Position numbers and translations under genes: made by a program. Below are positions 45,721 through 58,714 of a DNA stretch of 64,000 nucleotides, in pieces. The stretch is from the NCBI GenBank assembly GCA_007922305.1, contig ML677365.1, forward strand, positions 11,071,703 through 11,135,702. Direction: 5' to 3'. How positions within the stretch are numbered: position 1 is the first letter of the stretch; each line of letters begins with the position of its first letter. This DNA comes from Dermatemys mawii. Taxonomy: Eukaryota; Chordata; Testudines; Dermatemydidae. The notes beneath the pieces are model-generated. The model was not told the origin of the DNA. It did not search any database and saw only the letters and a program-made list of their open reading frames with translations.

Positions 45721-48700
45721 TAAAAATACATCCTGACATTCCAGGAGAGATGCCCACATCGCGTGCACTATATCTGATTTATCTTCTAGCAACTAGCCTT
45801 ACAATGGAGTTTTGATTATGCTTTTTAAACATCCCTTACAACATTTTTTCAGTGTGACCAAGAAGCAATCAATCCCATATTATCTGAACATAATGAAAAG
45901 ATAGCCATGCTAGTATTGTTCTATGAAGGAAAAAATAGAATCATGATCATTTCCATATAAACTGATAGCTTCAATCACTGCTTTTATTACATAGTTTTAG
46001 GAGTCATCCAGAAATCAAACAGCACTTATGTTTATGTTCACACGTAGATCAGCTATATTATCTAGAACAACAGCTTATGAAGTGCTTTCTTTTAGACTCA
46101 GTGACATTAACAACTTGGTGAAAAATACCATTCTATATCATAACTATAAGGTGAACATGCAGTGTAATTGCTGTAAAAAGTTACATGTAACCCAAATGAG
46201 AAAAACATTGCCCCCACAAACCACATATTTCCTGCTACTGAAACATATTAGAAGCCTAAATTTTGAGGTCTCTCCTAATCTTGGTACAGACACATGGACC
46301 TAAGAATATCCAACCAGCATTACCTTCAGTAGAGCTAAAGCCAACACTTGCTGTCATTTCAGGGCAAGAACGTCTTTTATCTTGTTTCCCAGCACAGATT
46401 CTATAAAAGGCTACCCATGCCTGTTTTTAGAATAATCCATTTAAAAAGCTCCTGACAAAAAAACAGTGACAACACATGCAACAAAAGGACTGCTCTCCTA
46501 TTGGACCTCACAGCCAACATCTGTTGTACATTTTCACACAATTGACAGAAAATCTACACCTATTCCAAATAACATGCAATCGATACCAAAGTTGTGCATT
46601 CAAGATTCAGTACTATCAGACATTGCTCTTTAGTTGTTCACATTTTTTGCATTTACAGAGGATTCTGAAAAAAAATATTTATTCTATCTTTGGCATTACC
46701 TATACCCTATAATATAGTACTATCATATCAACAATATATCTTCTGTACCCATAAAGCTGTGTTTTCATGGGAGAAGGGACATAGTACATCACATCTGTCC
46801 TAAACTAAGAAAGTTTGGTATAAGTAGTGCAGAATTTAAAAGCGTTACACAACAAAGATACCTCTGTCTAGCAAAGCCATTATTTCACTGAGAGATATGA
46901 TACTATCCTTAGAATGGCAATAAAAAAGTGCATTACATCCCGCACTGTACAAAATAGTTAGAATGAAAAATTTGTTATATGACATCCTTGTGATGTTAAC
47001 AATATGAACAGATTAAGACAAATGGGTGGACTTGGATGGCCATAAGAAGAAAGAGGGCCATATATGCTAATCTGGGATGTTACCGACATGCTACTTGAAT
47101 TCATTAATACACATGCCACAAAAATGTATGTGATGTGATGACACTCAAATATGCTGGTGAGATGGGTTATCCATATTGTCCTTGCAAACTATTATCACTT
47201 TATCAATACAGGACCTCATGCAACACATTCAGACAATGGACGCCAAGCAGTGGAAAGTGAACTTCTATTGCCACATTTTTCCTAGAATCATTCTCTGTTT
47301 ATGTGAGCCAGAGCACAGCAGTATGTGCAAACAAGAATATTTTATCACTAACTAAAAGTAAACAAGAGATAGTGCATTTAGAATATAGACCCTTGATGCC
47401 TGAAATGGATGTTTGGTCAAGATGCTGCGGAGTACCATGCTGAGGTGATGTATTTATACTCCTCAGAAATTACGTGATTTAGATAATTATTCAGAAGGGC
47501 TATCTAGTTTTATGAGAAATGCTTATTCGCTTCTGCACCCATTCATTCATTTATTCATATTCTGATGAGGGGCGATACAGTCAAGATGTAGTTCTGACAG
47601 AAACACAACAGAGGTGCTGAGGTATCTGCCTACAATATTGTGAGATTTACGAAGTTTAAACACCCTGCTTTTGTTCAAATAATAACTTGAAGAGCAGCTA
47701 GAAAGAGAGATGGAAGACAGAGGTGTTGCATCTTGTAACAACATGATCCAATATGCCTCACCTTTCTTTCTTGACTAGTGCATTATATATGGAATTTACT
47801 TTGGCTCAGTTGTGATTGATATGGGTCACTGGAATGGTTTATCCAATTTTACACTTTTCAAACCTATGAACATTGTGACAATTATACAGTTTTGATTATA
47901 TGGAAATAATTTGATACTGTATTGATGATATAAGACAGTGACTATAATTTACATTAAGAAACGTTTTCTCAATTTTCTCTAAAACGGCTTTGTACTAAGC
48001 CAGAGAAAGCTAAATTAAACCAACATGCAGCCATTTCTACCTTTCATTGGCTTCTGAACACAATCTGAAAGGTGAGCAGGTAACAGTGGGCTAAAAATAA
48101 ACTCATGAGGACATTCATTAGACAAGTTGCTAACATTTTCTTTTGTGAACTGGTTTTATAGTTCTACTATTCTACAGGACATATGGAATCCTTGGAGGCA
48201 CATGACACTTGGAGTGAGATTATTCATGCTTCTTAAATTGGGAAGCCCTGTAGCTGTTTAAAGGCTCCTAATTTAGTCATGGGGCAGTTGGCCCACGTCC
48301 ATTCATTACTCGAGGGAAGACTGCCAGTTGTAGAGTAACATATTGGAAACTTTTTTCATGTGTCCTCAGTATCATTCACACATTTTTTGTTTCCTTCAGA
48401 CTTTGCTCCTATATTATGCAAGTCCTCACATTGTATGCCCAGGTGTATTTTTTCGCACATGCTACAGTTCAAAGATGCCAACCTTCAGGAAAAAGTTAGA
48501 AATTAAAATATGGCTGATTCATTCATGTGTGTTGTTCATTTTTGTGTCCAAATGATACAAAGTGAATGTTAGATGCACTGGGAGATGACATGCCAATACT
48601 GTTTGTTGATGCCATACTTCCACAGTAGGCATCATCTCGTCACATATGACTCCTGGATATTTGTATTTTAATTGGTATTTGATTTTGAGCGCTAAAATTG

Positions 48701-48770
48701 GGCTCAATATATTTGTGTATTTCAGAGCTTATGAAAAGCATAGCTGCAACTCTCTGCCTAGAAACTATTT
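45721..48770. other. intronic DNA, no gene seen
   Basis: Featureless AT-rich DNA. Open frames of 62-91 codons (46028-46303, 46476-46712, 47547-47744, 48343-48555) show no domain or splice context. Confidence 0.5.
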
Positions 48771-48940
48771 CATAGAATTGGAAGGGACCTCAGGAGACTG
48801 ATCATCTAGTCTAACCCCCCACCCAAAGCAGGACCAATCCCATTTTTGTCCTGTATCTCTAAATGGCCCCCTCAAGGATTGAGCTCACAACCTTGGGTTT
48901 AGCAGGCCAATGCTCAAATGACTAAGCTATCCCTCCCCCC
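48771..48940 (-). mobile_element. Cry-type turtle SINE (tRNA-derived)
   Basis: Reverse-oriented copy of the same family as 20747-20945: on minus it begins GGGGGGAGGGATAGCTTAGT, has GGCCTGCTAAACCCAAGG and a TGTGAGCTCAATCCT B-box, then GGCCATTTAGAGATACAGG, and ends GAGGTCCCTTCCAATTCTAT. Not a tRNA gene. Confidence 0.9.
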
Positions 48941-49499
48941 ATTTGTAACAGACTTGATATTCTTGTTTGATTCTGCCAAATGGCTGGTAACCCATCATTT
49001 TGTGAAGTCATAGCAAATACGAGGAAAAAGAATGTGAAGATATGTACAAGTGCTCTTTGACTGTCACAGAAAGTATGGGTGGCTACATGCCTACTTAAGC
49101 CCCTGCATATGTGCAGACATGACCATATGGTGTCAGTTTTATCAGGATTCATGCAGAGCGGTGGTGGCCAGAATGCATGCATAACTCTGATATACGACTG
49201 GTAGAACTGTCAAACTTATTAGCACAGGCTAATAGACAAATTTGGCATCCAGAGCTGTGGATCCATAACCTTTCGTAATCACTGAATAAAATAGGCCAAA
49301 ACAACTGACAAAGTTATAAGAAGATTGTGAACACAACTCAAAGAACACAACCTGTCACACCAAATATTTTTATCATTTTATTTAACAAAGAAACTTTGTT
49401 TAAACATGTAAAGGCAAACAGGTAGCTATTTCCATTTGTGTTTCATGCATTGGTACTTAATGAAGAACATTTTGGCTACTAAAGAGACATTTCTAGATA
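48941..49499. other. intronic DNA, no gene seen
   Basis: No gene or clear repeat. Confidence 0.5.
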
Positions 49500-49507
49500 G
49501 TCTAGAC

Positions 49508-49742
49508 CAGTGGTGGGCAACCTGCCTTCCATGGGCTGCATGTAGCCCTTTCGGGTAATCCACAGGCAGGCTGCAAGATGGTTTGTTTACACTGACCGTG
49601 CGCAGGCACCACCGCCGCTTCCTTCAGCTCTCATTGGCTGGGAACGGTGGATGGTCAATGTAAACAAACTGTCTTGCAGCCCGCCATTGGATTACTCTGA
49701 CAGGCCAGGTGCAGCCCGCGGGCTGCAGGTTGCCCACCACTG
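49508..49742. mobile_element. hAT-type MITE with 8-bp target duplication
   Basis: Near-perfect terminal inverted repeats: left CAGTGGTGGGCAACCTGC, right inverted CAGTGGTGGGCAACCTGC. Flanks GTCTAGAC (49500-49507) and ATCTAGAC (49743-49750) match in 7 of 8, as for hAT. A second internal inverted pair (GGCTGCAAGATGGTTTGTTT / AAACAAACTGTCTTGCAGCC) means almost the whole element can fold into a hairpin. Non-coding. Confidence 0.9.
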
Positions 49743-49849
49743 ATCTAGACTGCTTGTCCAGAATTGATAGGCATGTCTCAGTAAACATTTTTAACTATAT
49801 GTAGTTCAATAAGATTCAAAGATCTCAGTTAGAATTGAAGTCCTTTGGT

Positions 49850-50350
49850 TCTAGGTACAAGCACATAGGAAGGAATAGGAAGACCCTGCCCTAAATAGCT
49901 TTCAGTCAAAATTAAGACAAGAATCACAAGTGAAGGCTACAAAACAATGGAAGGAAAAGAGGGTGCGAGGAGCATGAAGGTGACAGAATTAAGATCACAC
50001 CGCTACACAAAAGTTAAATATGAAGCTAATCCAAAACACATCAAAGTCAATGTTAAGACAGCTACTGACTTCCATACGTTTGGATTAGGTCATACATGTA
50101 CAACTTGATAGTTGCTTCGAATCATTTTACAGTATTTTTTAAAAAATCAATAAATATCAGCGATCCTGAACACAATGACCCCTCAATCTAGTCCTTATTA
50201 GTTTGCTAAATTCTTGTAGGGCTTACAGCAGAGGTGAGTTTTGACAAAGCATTTGGAGAATAGGAGGGAAGGAGCCATAAAGATTAGTTCAAGGATAGGA
50301 CATTCATGCAGATAAAAATGAACACCAACAGCTTTCTTCTTTAAATTATA
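49850..50350. repeat. old L3/MIR-type repeat, diverged
   Basis: AAGACCCTGCCCTAAATAGC, then GGTGAGTTTTGACAAAGCAT and AGGAGGGAAGGAGCCATAAA resemble pieces of an old amniote LINE family (L2/L3). Boundaries approximate. Confidence 0.4.
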
Positions 50351-50420
50351 AAACCTGAAGTGTTCACCAGCATCTGCAGTAATTTTCTCTGGAACACCAA
50401 ATGGAACATATTTACGGGCT
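50198..50420 (-). other. possible cryptic exon or chance open frame
   Basis: On the minus strand a strong splice acceptor (branch-point-like TACTAAT, then TTTTCCTTTGCAG) leads into a 73-codon frame with no start Met, beginning ARKYVPFGVPEKITADAGEH and ending at TAA 50198-50200. The second half lies in the old L3-like repeat. No protein family was recognised; a donor is possible after CACTTCAG. May be a cryptic ZFPM2 intronic exon, a non-coding RNA exon, or chance. Confidence 0.2.
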
Positions 50421-51149
50421 CTGCAAAGGAAAATATGAAGGAAATTAGTAATAATCTGTAGTTTAAATTACATTCCATTGTCTACATTAGGGCCTCAGAC
50501 TGCAAGTTTACCTCACATTGAATGGAGGGAAGCAACCAAGTGAAGTCAATGGGATTAATTGGTTTTGAAAACAAGCATGTTTTTGAAGAATATTTAAATT
50601 GTAAGGGCCAGATTCATCTTCAGTGTGATGTCTGTGGAATTACTCCAAATTTACACTGGTGTTTCTTAGAGCCAGATTTGTTAGTGGCTTCAAGTGGTTT
50701 TATTTTTAATGTTTTTGGCATAGAAATAGGTTTTACAATTTTTAAGGCCACTATTAGTATGTCATATATACTTATTTTATTTCTACCCTATCCCCTAGTG
50801 GCGTAGTCATTTTCCCTAGCATTTAGCCTCCCTCAGAGCCTCATTCGCCACTCTTTTGCTTCTGACTTACATCCACAGAAAACCATAAAAACACAGTGAT
50901 GGATCTGACTCAGGGTGTTTTGTCAAATTTCCTTTCACCTCCATGGTGCTATTGGCTTGGACGAGGGATAAATCATGTTGGGGTATACTTTTCTATCAGT
51001 TGGTAGATCTGATCAGCCTCCACATCTTCTCTTAACACTACTACACTAATGGGAATAGATACAGTGAAAGTGATCACAGGATAATACTCAGAAGAACTGA
51101 AAGAAAATTCTGCAAGGGACAGGCAAACAAGACAGCATTCTGCCTTCCT
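50421..51149. other. intronic DNA, no gene seen
   Basis: Segment 50605-50670 (GGGCCAGATTCATCTTCAGT ... CCAAATTTACACTGGTGTTT) is a remnant of the palindromic TTACACCAGTGTAA repeat. The 94-codon frame at 50522-50806 runs through it and is not supported. Confidence 0.5.
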
Positions 51150-54100
51150 CAAGCCAAGACATTACTCTAAGACTAGATAGGCTTCTGAAGACAACAGGTA
51201 AGGATCAACTGGGGATGGTCCACATAAGCACAATGACGCTGTGTCATGGGATATCTTGCAGACAGTAGATGTCTGCCAGGGAAATTGGAAGAATTTTGAA
51301 GAATGTCCAAGTGAGCTTCTCTGAGATAGTTTCTGTCCCATAAGTGAAGGGAGATAGGAGACCAAAAATTCAAAAAGTGAACCACAAGTGATGTAGTGTG
51401 GAGAGTTTTGATCCTGTAGAACATCAGTCCACTTTCTATTTGGAGAGGGTGCTGTACAGTTTCGATGGCCTCCACCCCAGTAGAAGGGGGAACAATCTCC
51501 TCAGAGACAGGCTGGCTAGAGTAATCAGGAGGGGTTAAGTAATAGCAAAAGAAGAGGGTAAATATAGATAATTTATGAGCACTCAGAACAAAATCAAGAT
51601 GTAGGGTACAAAATTAATCAAGGAACCACAGGACATGAAGAGAAGAAATTTTTGAATTCCCCGTACACCGATGATAGGAAACAAGGTACTAGACAAGAAG
51701 AACTAGAACTGCTCATTTATGAGGATAAAATTTGATCTTGTCTGTATAACTGAAACCTCGTAGAATGATTCACACAATAGGAATGTCAAAATCAATGGTT
51801 ATAATCTATTTAAGAAGGATCAAATGGGGAAAAGGGGAGGGGAATGGCACTCTACATCAAAAGTGGCATTCCCTGTTTCCGAGCCACTGACAACTCAGAA
51901 GAAAATTATCTTGAATGCTTATAGATCAATGTCCTAACAGAAAAATATGGGGTATTGGTTGGTGTCTGCTACAGACCACCAAATTACACTAGGGAATAGG
52001 ATGACTGCCTTCTTACACACCTATCTATAACGTGTAAGAAAAAAAAAAGCTGCATGTTTATGAGAGACTTCAATCTGAGTAACATATGCTGGAGGTCTCA
52101 TGCTGCCAATGGTAAAACATCCGCAGAATTCCTAAACATTATAGATAATAATTTCCTGATTCAAAAAAATGTGGCAGCTAAAATGGTGGAATTCTTCATT
52201 ATATCTCATCCTAACAGATAAAGAGGACCAGATCACTAAAAATTAATGGTAGCTGAGCAAAAATGATCATGACTTGATCACATTTACAATGTGCAAGCAG
52301 AATAAAGTTCAGTCTAGTAATGGATGTACTTGGTGCTTTAATAGGATTTGTTTCATAAAGCTGAAAACAACGATGAGCCAAATCTTCTGGGAGGAAGAAT
52401 TTAATCCAAAAAATGTGAACGATAATTTGGTTATTATTTAACAACACTTTACTAGATGCCCCCAAAGCCAAAATATAGGAAGAAGGCCTTAATGGTTAAG
52501 AGGGGAAGAGAATGCATCTATTAAAATATAAAAATATGTAACAATGAAAAAAAAAGGGACATTGACAGTAATGAGTATAAATCAGAAGACAGAAATTGTA
52601 CAAATTTGATAGGGGATGCAAAAGAGAAATCTATGGCCATCAGAGTTATGGACAATAAGAAGGAGTTTTGTTAAATATATTAGAAATAAAAAGAATCCTG
52701 ACCATAGCATTGGTCCATAACTAGAATAAAATGGTAGAATTATCAATAATAATACAGAAAAGATGTCTTCAATAAATATATCTGTTCTGTATTTAGGGGG
52801 AAAAAAAGTTGATACAGTCGCATAACATGGTGCTGATAACACTCTTTCCATTCCACAAGTATCTCTGAAAGATGCTGAACAATATTTTTAAATCAGCAGG
52901 TCTAGATAACTTGTATCCAAGAATTTTAAAAGAGTGGGCTGAGGATCTCGCTGGACCATTCATTTTTATTTTCAATAAGCTCTGAAGCACTGGAGCAGTT
53001 CCACAAGATTGAAAGAAAGCTAATGTGCCAATTTTTTAAAAGGGTAAATGGGATGACCCTGTTAATTATAGACCTGTCTGCCTCTGACTGCTCCCAGGCA
53101 TGATAATGGAGCAGCAGACAAATTAATAAAGAATTAAAGGTGGGTAATGTAATTAATGAAAAGCAACATAGGTTGATGGAATATACATCCTTTCAAACTA
53201 ACATGATTTTTTGAAGAGATTACAAATCTGATAAGGGCAATAGGATTGAAATAACATTCTTAGACTATATCTATCTATCTACCTACCTATCTACATACAC
53301 ACATAGACACACTTAGGCATTTGAATTGTTGCCACAATAAATGGATTTAAAACTGGCTATCTGATAGGCCTCAAATTGTAACAGTACATGGGGAATCGTC
53401 ATCAAGTGGGTGTGTTTCTAGTGGGGTCGCACAGAGATTTGTTCTTGGTCTTATGCTATTTAACATTTTTATCGATGACTTGGAAGAAGACATAAATTCA
53501 CTACTGATAAAGTTTGCAGATGACACAAAAATGAGGGAGTGGTGAATAATAAAGAGGACAGGTCACTGATTCGGAGTGATCTGCATTGCTTGGTAAACTG
53601 GGCACAAGCAAACAATATGCATTTTAATTTGGCTATGCTTACAATATGGGAAGCAGTGAATTTAAAAAAGATTTGGGGATGTGGTCAACAATCAGCTGAA
53701 CATGAGCTCCCATCTTTTAGATGAGGAAAAAGGAGCTAATGTCATCCTGGGATGCATAAACAGGGAAACCTCAAGTATGATTAGAGAGGTTATTTTTGCT
53801 CTATACTTGATACTGGTGCTGCTGGAATCATGTGGAATCAAGAAGGATGTTGATAAATGGGCAAGTGTTCAGAGATGAACCACAAGAATGATTAAAGGGT
53901 TAGAAAACATGCCTTACAGTAATAGACTAAGGGGGCTTAATCTGGTTAGTTTAATAATGAAAAGGTTAAGGGGTGACTTGATTATAATCTTTAACTATTT
54001 ATAAGAGGAATAAACATTTAATAATGGGCTCTTCAATCCAGCAGAGAAAGGTATAACATGATCCAGTGGCTAGAAGTTGATACTGGACAAATTCAGACTG

Positions 54101-54308
54101 GAAATAAGATGCAAATTTTTAATGGTGAAAATAATTACCAAGGGTCATTGTGGATTCTCCATCACTGACAATTTTGAAATCAAAATTGGATGTTTTTCTA
54201 AAAAGATATACTCAAGGAATTATTTTAGGTAGTTCTATGACCTGTATTATACAGATGGTCAGACTAGATGATTACAACTGCTCCTTCTGGCCTGAAACCT
54301 ATAAATAA
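51150..54308 (+). mobile_element. eroded long CR1 LINE with ORF2 remains
   Basis: Old copy that still spans much of the CR1 coding part. CACCCCAGTAGAAGGGGGAA ... CTGGCTAGAGTAATCAGGAG (51471-51531) is the region before ORF2. Endonuclease: GVLVGVCYRPPNY (about 51950-51985). Reverse transcriptase: SAGLDNLYPRILKEWAEDLA (about 52895-52955), KWDDPVNYRPVC (about 53046-53082) and NIFIDDLEEDINSLLIKFAD, continuing DTK (about 53463-53531), whose FADD is the catalytic acidic pair. The 3' end (53870-54308) has ATTAAAGGGTTAGAAAACAT, GACTTGATTATAATCTTTAA and GTCAGACTAGATGATTAC. Many stops, frameshifts and deletions; shorter than a full-length element. Confidence 0.85.
53264..53312. repeat. CTAT/CTAC/CACA simple repeat
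   Basis: CTATCTATCTATCTACCTAC followed by CTAC/ATAC/ACAC units, inside the CR1 copy. Confidence 0.85.
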
Positions 54309-56229
54309 TTCTCCACAGTGTTCTCTTTGGAGGCCTTTGTACAGTGGCGCACTTACAATATCTGTTCCAGTTTAAGAGATATTTAGTTTCAGCACTAAAA
54401 ATGGGGAAAACTGCTAAAACCAGTAATATATCTAGAATTGTAATGAACTTTTAAAATAGGCCCATCATATGATCCCTGATGTATGCTATGGGCACTCACC
54501 TACAATCCTCAGCTTCAATTTGCACATGTTGATGGTCATCATGTCCTGTGAAATGGAATAGCCAATGATTATATTTCCATGTATAAGAAGGTCACATTAC
54601 ATGCATTCAACAACAACAACGCAATATTGATATTATATAGACATTTACAAGTAATTACCTGGTCCACCTTTGTTGGCCCTCAAGAAATGCAGAAGTTTTT
54701 CTCCAGTACCTTCCATTTTGGTACTTCTGCCACTTTAGTGGCAGTTCCAGATGAGAGAGAAATCTGATGTGCAAGCCTCCTACAGGTTAGCATGTACTTT
54801 GGCCTCTCTCACATGAGTGCTGAATCCTGCGTAAGTAAGGATGCAAAATATGTCTCAGCCATAAATTATTTACAGTGTTAAAAATAAATATATTTCCTAT
54901 ATTCCCCTTTGCTGTGCAATGAGGCAATATCCAATCTGTGCCACTATTTCCAAAGAGGTGCATTCAAGTCCAAGTGATCATGATTTTGTATGGCTTCTCT
55001 CTCTCCTTTCAGATGTATTTAAGGTCACAGAAATTAGACCTGGAAAAGATCTATTAAGTCATCTGTTCCATTCACCTGTCAGTACAGGACTGCTGCTCAG
55101 AACATTCTCTAGGGATATGCCTTGTCTTCATGCAAAGGGGAGGCTCCCACTTCCATAGGGAGCCTACTATTTCACTGGCAGAACATTTTTCTTGATATCT
55201 GGCCTACTTTATTTCAAATATATTTCCTAATTATGCTCCTTTCTTTCACACTAAATGATTCCTCATCTTCTTTGGGGTTCATAGCCTTACTTTAGAGACT
55301 ATATTGCAAACAATGACCAGACATTACTTAGGCAATGGCTAGTTTTAGCCATTATAGTAATTACTTAGTTAAGCTACTATATGCATATTTCTTTCAGTCT
55401 TCCCTGATAAATCAGTCTCTCAGTCTCCCTAATCACTTTTGTTTCTCTTCTCTTAATCCTCCAGTGTATCTATATTTGATAGAAAGATAGCAGTTAAAGA
55501 GGTATATGGGACAGAATGCAACATACAATGTGGTCACATAGATATGACATCATTCTTATGGCAACTGTATTCACACCAAAATAGCATTGGCTTTTTTCCC
55601 CATCAGGATACATTACAATTTCTTGTCTCTTACAGCATTAATGCTCTTTTTGAATTATTTTTCCCCCGGATGGCTTAGTTTGTATTTTTTCCAAGATGAA
55701 TCTCAATTTATTCTTCTAGATATTTAGCCAGCCTTTGTACATCCCTTTACTTCATTCCTGTGTTTCAATCATCGTTGCAACACTTCCTAATTTTGTGTCA
55801 TCTCCACATTTCATTAATATGTTGTTTAACCTACCTACTAGTTCATTATCCATCTCTAATATCCAACTCATTACCTCCTCACAATTTCAATAAATTGTGC
55901 TTTATTAATTTCTACTTGCTTACAGTCCACTGACTAAATTTGGGTGAGAGTGTTCCTATGCTTGGCAACTTAAATTAGTTTGGAGTTTAAGATTTTGTGA
56001 CATACTTTACCAAATATTTTACTAAAATACAAATGTATTGCATCTTTCATCCACTAATTTTGTAATTCTCCCAGAAAAGGCAATCAATTTGTCCGGCAAG
56101 ATTTATTTCCTTTCCTTCATCATAAAAGTACTCATCACACAGTCTTGGGTATTGAACACTATTTAAAGCAACTATTTACCACTAGAAGACATTTATCCAT
56201 GATTAACTACATAGAATTCCCTAAAAGAA
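54309..56229. other. intronic DNA, no gene seen
   Basis: No gene. Part of 55000-55900 has a LINE-like flavour (GACCTGGAAAAGATCTATTA and TTAATATGTTGTTTAACC) but I could not place it in a family. Confidence 0.4.
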
Positions 56230-56660
56230 ACTCCTTATACAAAAGCCTGAGGAAACAGTCTGACTTAATGCTGCGTCATGAACATCAAGAGATCTGGGAT
56301 CTGGAAAGCTAATGGAGGCAGTAAGTTCCATAAAGAAGGACCTTCCACTGTTGGTATACTTCCACAGCCTTATGATTTTTATACTTCGGACTGTTAGCAA
56401 AAGTGCCATAGTAATCTCAGCTGCCATGGTAGCACACATGGAGAGAACCATGTAGGATTTTCTAGCTCTAAGCCAACACCTTGACTCACACCTCAAAATA
56501 AATAAGGAGCCTATGCAGTCTTTGGAGAAATAGTACAATACGTTTTCTGCAGTTTACTCTGTCACACAAATGAGAAGCTATACTCTGCCACAGTTTTACT
56601 TTCCACTTGGCTTTCACAGCTAGCCTCATGTAAAAGTCCTTCAAAGAGAATTTTTGCCCT
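56230..56660 (-). repeat. old L2/L3-type LINE fragment
   Basis: On minus: AACTGCAGAAAACGTATTG, CTCCTTATTTATTTTGAGGTG, GTCAAGGTGTTGGCTTAGAG, AATCCTACATGGTTCTCTCC and CATTAGCTTTCCAGATCCC in order. This is the layout I associate with an old amniote L3-like LINE. The minus-strand open frames here are not genes. Confidence 0.4.
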
Positions 56661-56688
56661 GGAGCACATACACTCAAGCATTTTTTAT

Positions 56689-56850
56689 AATTATTATATT
56701 ATAATTATATTATATTATTATATTATATATTAATATTATAATATTAATTATAATTATATTAAATAATATATGTTATTATTCTATTATATTATCATATTAT
56801 TATAGTATATTAATATCATTATATTATATTATTATATTATAATTTATATC
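56689..56850. repeat. AT-only low-complexity tract
   Basis: About 160 bp made almost solely of A and T, with ATTATATT and TATTAATATT units in many small inverted arrangements. Can form cruciforms and is prone to slippage and misassembly. Confidence 0.9.
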
Positions 56851-58269
56851 ATGCCCTAAAAGGATGAGAGCAATACACTGATTTTGTTGGAGTATATTGG
56901 TATTATTTTAGGAGAATAAGCTTGCTATGCCTTAGTAGATCAATGCATGCAAAGCATCTTACCTCTTTCTTCTGAGTGACACATATTGCTGTTTTCTTCT
57001 CCAGCTTTACGCCTCCCACTGGAAGCCAGTCATTTTGACTTCTTGTGCATTGTATTATGAACTTCAGCTCCTCTGCCAAATCCTTGAAACACATTTACAG
57101 CTGCTGTCTTTTCACAAGTGTGATGGTGTATTTAGATTTAGTCTCTAAATCAGGGCAATCAGACTTCAGGATAATTCAAGAACTTATGTTGCTGGATCAC
57201 CAGAGTGATCCATAAGAGAGTGTGAAGCTGTCTATATCTGCCACAGTTCTAGGATGCATTCTGAAATTTCACTTTGGACTTGGAGTTTCACATTGTTAAC
57301 ACTTCCTATGACATCCCTTTAGAAAACATGATAAAGTTTACATTTTTATCATCGGGGTAGTGCTTAATGTTTTTTTCTGCACTGGTCAGCTTGAAGAAGA
57401 CAATATGCTGTAGACACAGATTAGGTTAACAACTTTGTTTTATTTGCAAAAAAGTGAAAATTCATCCCCAGGACTGGCTGTGATTTTGAGGTGGAAAAAG
57501 GAATTACAGAATTTTGTGTCATGTGTCATGACCCTACATAAAGTGGGAGGCTTGTGGCAGGTCACTTCTTTGTAAATTCCTCTTTACAATACATGTTAAA
57601 ATATGTGAGCAATACCTGCTCACAATATACCTTTGAGGGGAATGTTTTCATGTACTAGATCACTGATCCTGAGTTTTTAAGGTCAAGTCTAGTTGGGGAA
57701 ACTGAGATGAATGATTTCCAAGCTGTGTAAACAATTTTACATTGAACATTACAACTCAAATAGAAAATTATAAACTCACATGATTTTAAAGCTGTAACTA
57801 ACAGACACACATCAGCAATGTGAGAACCAATTAGCAATATTGTTCAGTGTAACATAAATAGTTGTTAGTGTGTTAGCTTTACAAAAAACTCAAAATATAC
57901 ATTGCTATTCCCAGTAGCAATGGGATCAACACATTCTTTTTGATGACTATGTGATCAATGTGGTACCTAATGAATTGTTCATCTACAAGCCTACATACTG
58001 AAAGAGCATGACCAAGAATAGAATATCTTCCAACATGTTATCATGATTAGAGACAAAACAAACACATAGTATTGAATGAGCTGTCACATATCTCCCACCT
58101 CACCTATAGTGATGGTATATACCATAAAATGTCACTATCCCTGAACTCCCTCCTCCCTTAATTTCCCCCCATAAGCTACTAGATTTAGTAGCTAACTCTG
58201 AAACAGGACACTTAAATACTGAAGGGTCAGTGTAGGCTGAAATAGAAATATGTGTATGTGATGTGCAGA
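56851..58269. other. intronic DNA, no gene seen
   Basis: Featureless AT-rich DNA. Confidence 0.5.
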
Positions 58270-58370
58270 AGCCAGCTATACTCTCTCATCCGGTACAGGA
58301 GAGACAAGGTAGGTGAGGCCTTTTATTGGAACATCTTACAAGAGACAAGCTTTCGAGTTTACAGAGAGCT

Positions 58371-58424
58371 CTTCTTCAGGTCTGGGAACCATGGTCTGGT
58401 TCTTCTTCAGGTCTGGGAACATGG
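58371..58424. repeat. short tandem duplication
   Basis: CTTCTTCAGGTCTGGGAAC occurs at 58371 and again 31 bp later, duplicating part of the left hammerhead-like arm. Confidence 0.85.
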
Positions 58425-58444
58425 TGCATCAAGTGCACTAAATT

Positions 58445-58714
58445 CAACAACAACTATGTGGGTAAAACCAGACAATCACTATTCTCTTGAATGAACTCAC
58501 AGAGAACAATGATAAAAACATCATATCATGTGTAGCTCATCACTTTTCTCAAAGCGATCACTTTATACCTGACCTCTCAGTCCTCATCCTCAAAGGAAAT
58601 CTGCACAATACCTTCAAAATATGAGCCTGGGAGTTTAAATACTTAAATTTGCTAGACACTAAAAATCATGGGCTGAATAGAGCCATTGGATTTATGTCTT
58701 ATTACAACAGTCTG
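58445..58714 (+). pseudogene. Penelope-like GIY-YIG endonuclease C-terminus, frameshifted
   Basis: Reads FNNNYVGKTRQSLFS, then stops; in the next frame from about 58533 VAHHFSQSDHFIPDLSVLIL, KGNLHNTFKI-stop, AWEFKYLNLLDTKNHGLNRA and IGFMSYYNSL-stop (taa about 58715). YVGKT is the start of the GIY-YIG-derived nuclease motif block, and the closing FMSYYNSL is the usual end of these proteins. One frameshift and at least two stops: non-functional. Confidence 0.75.
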
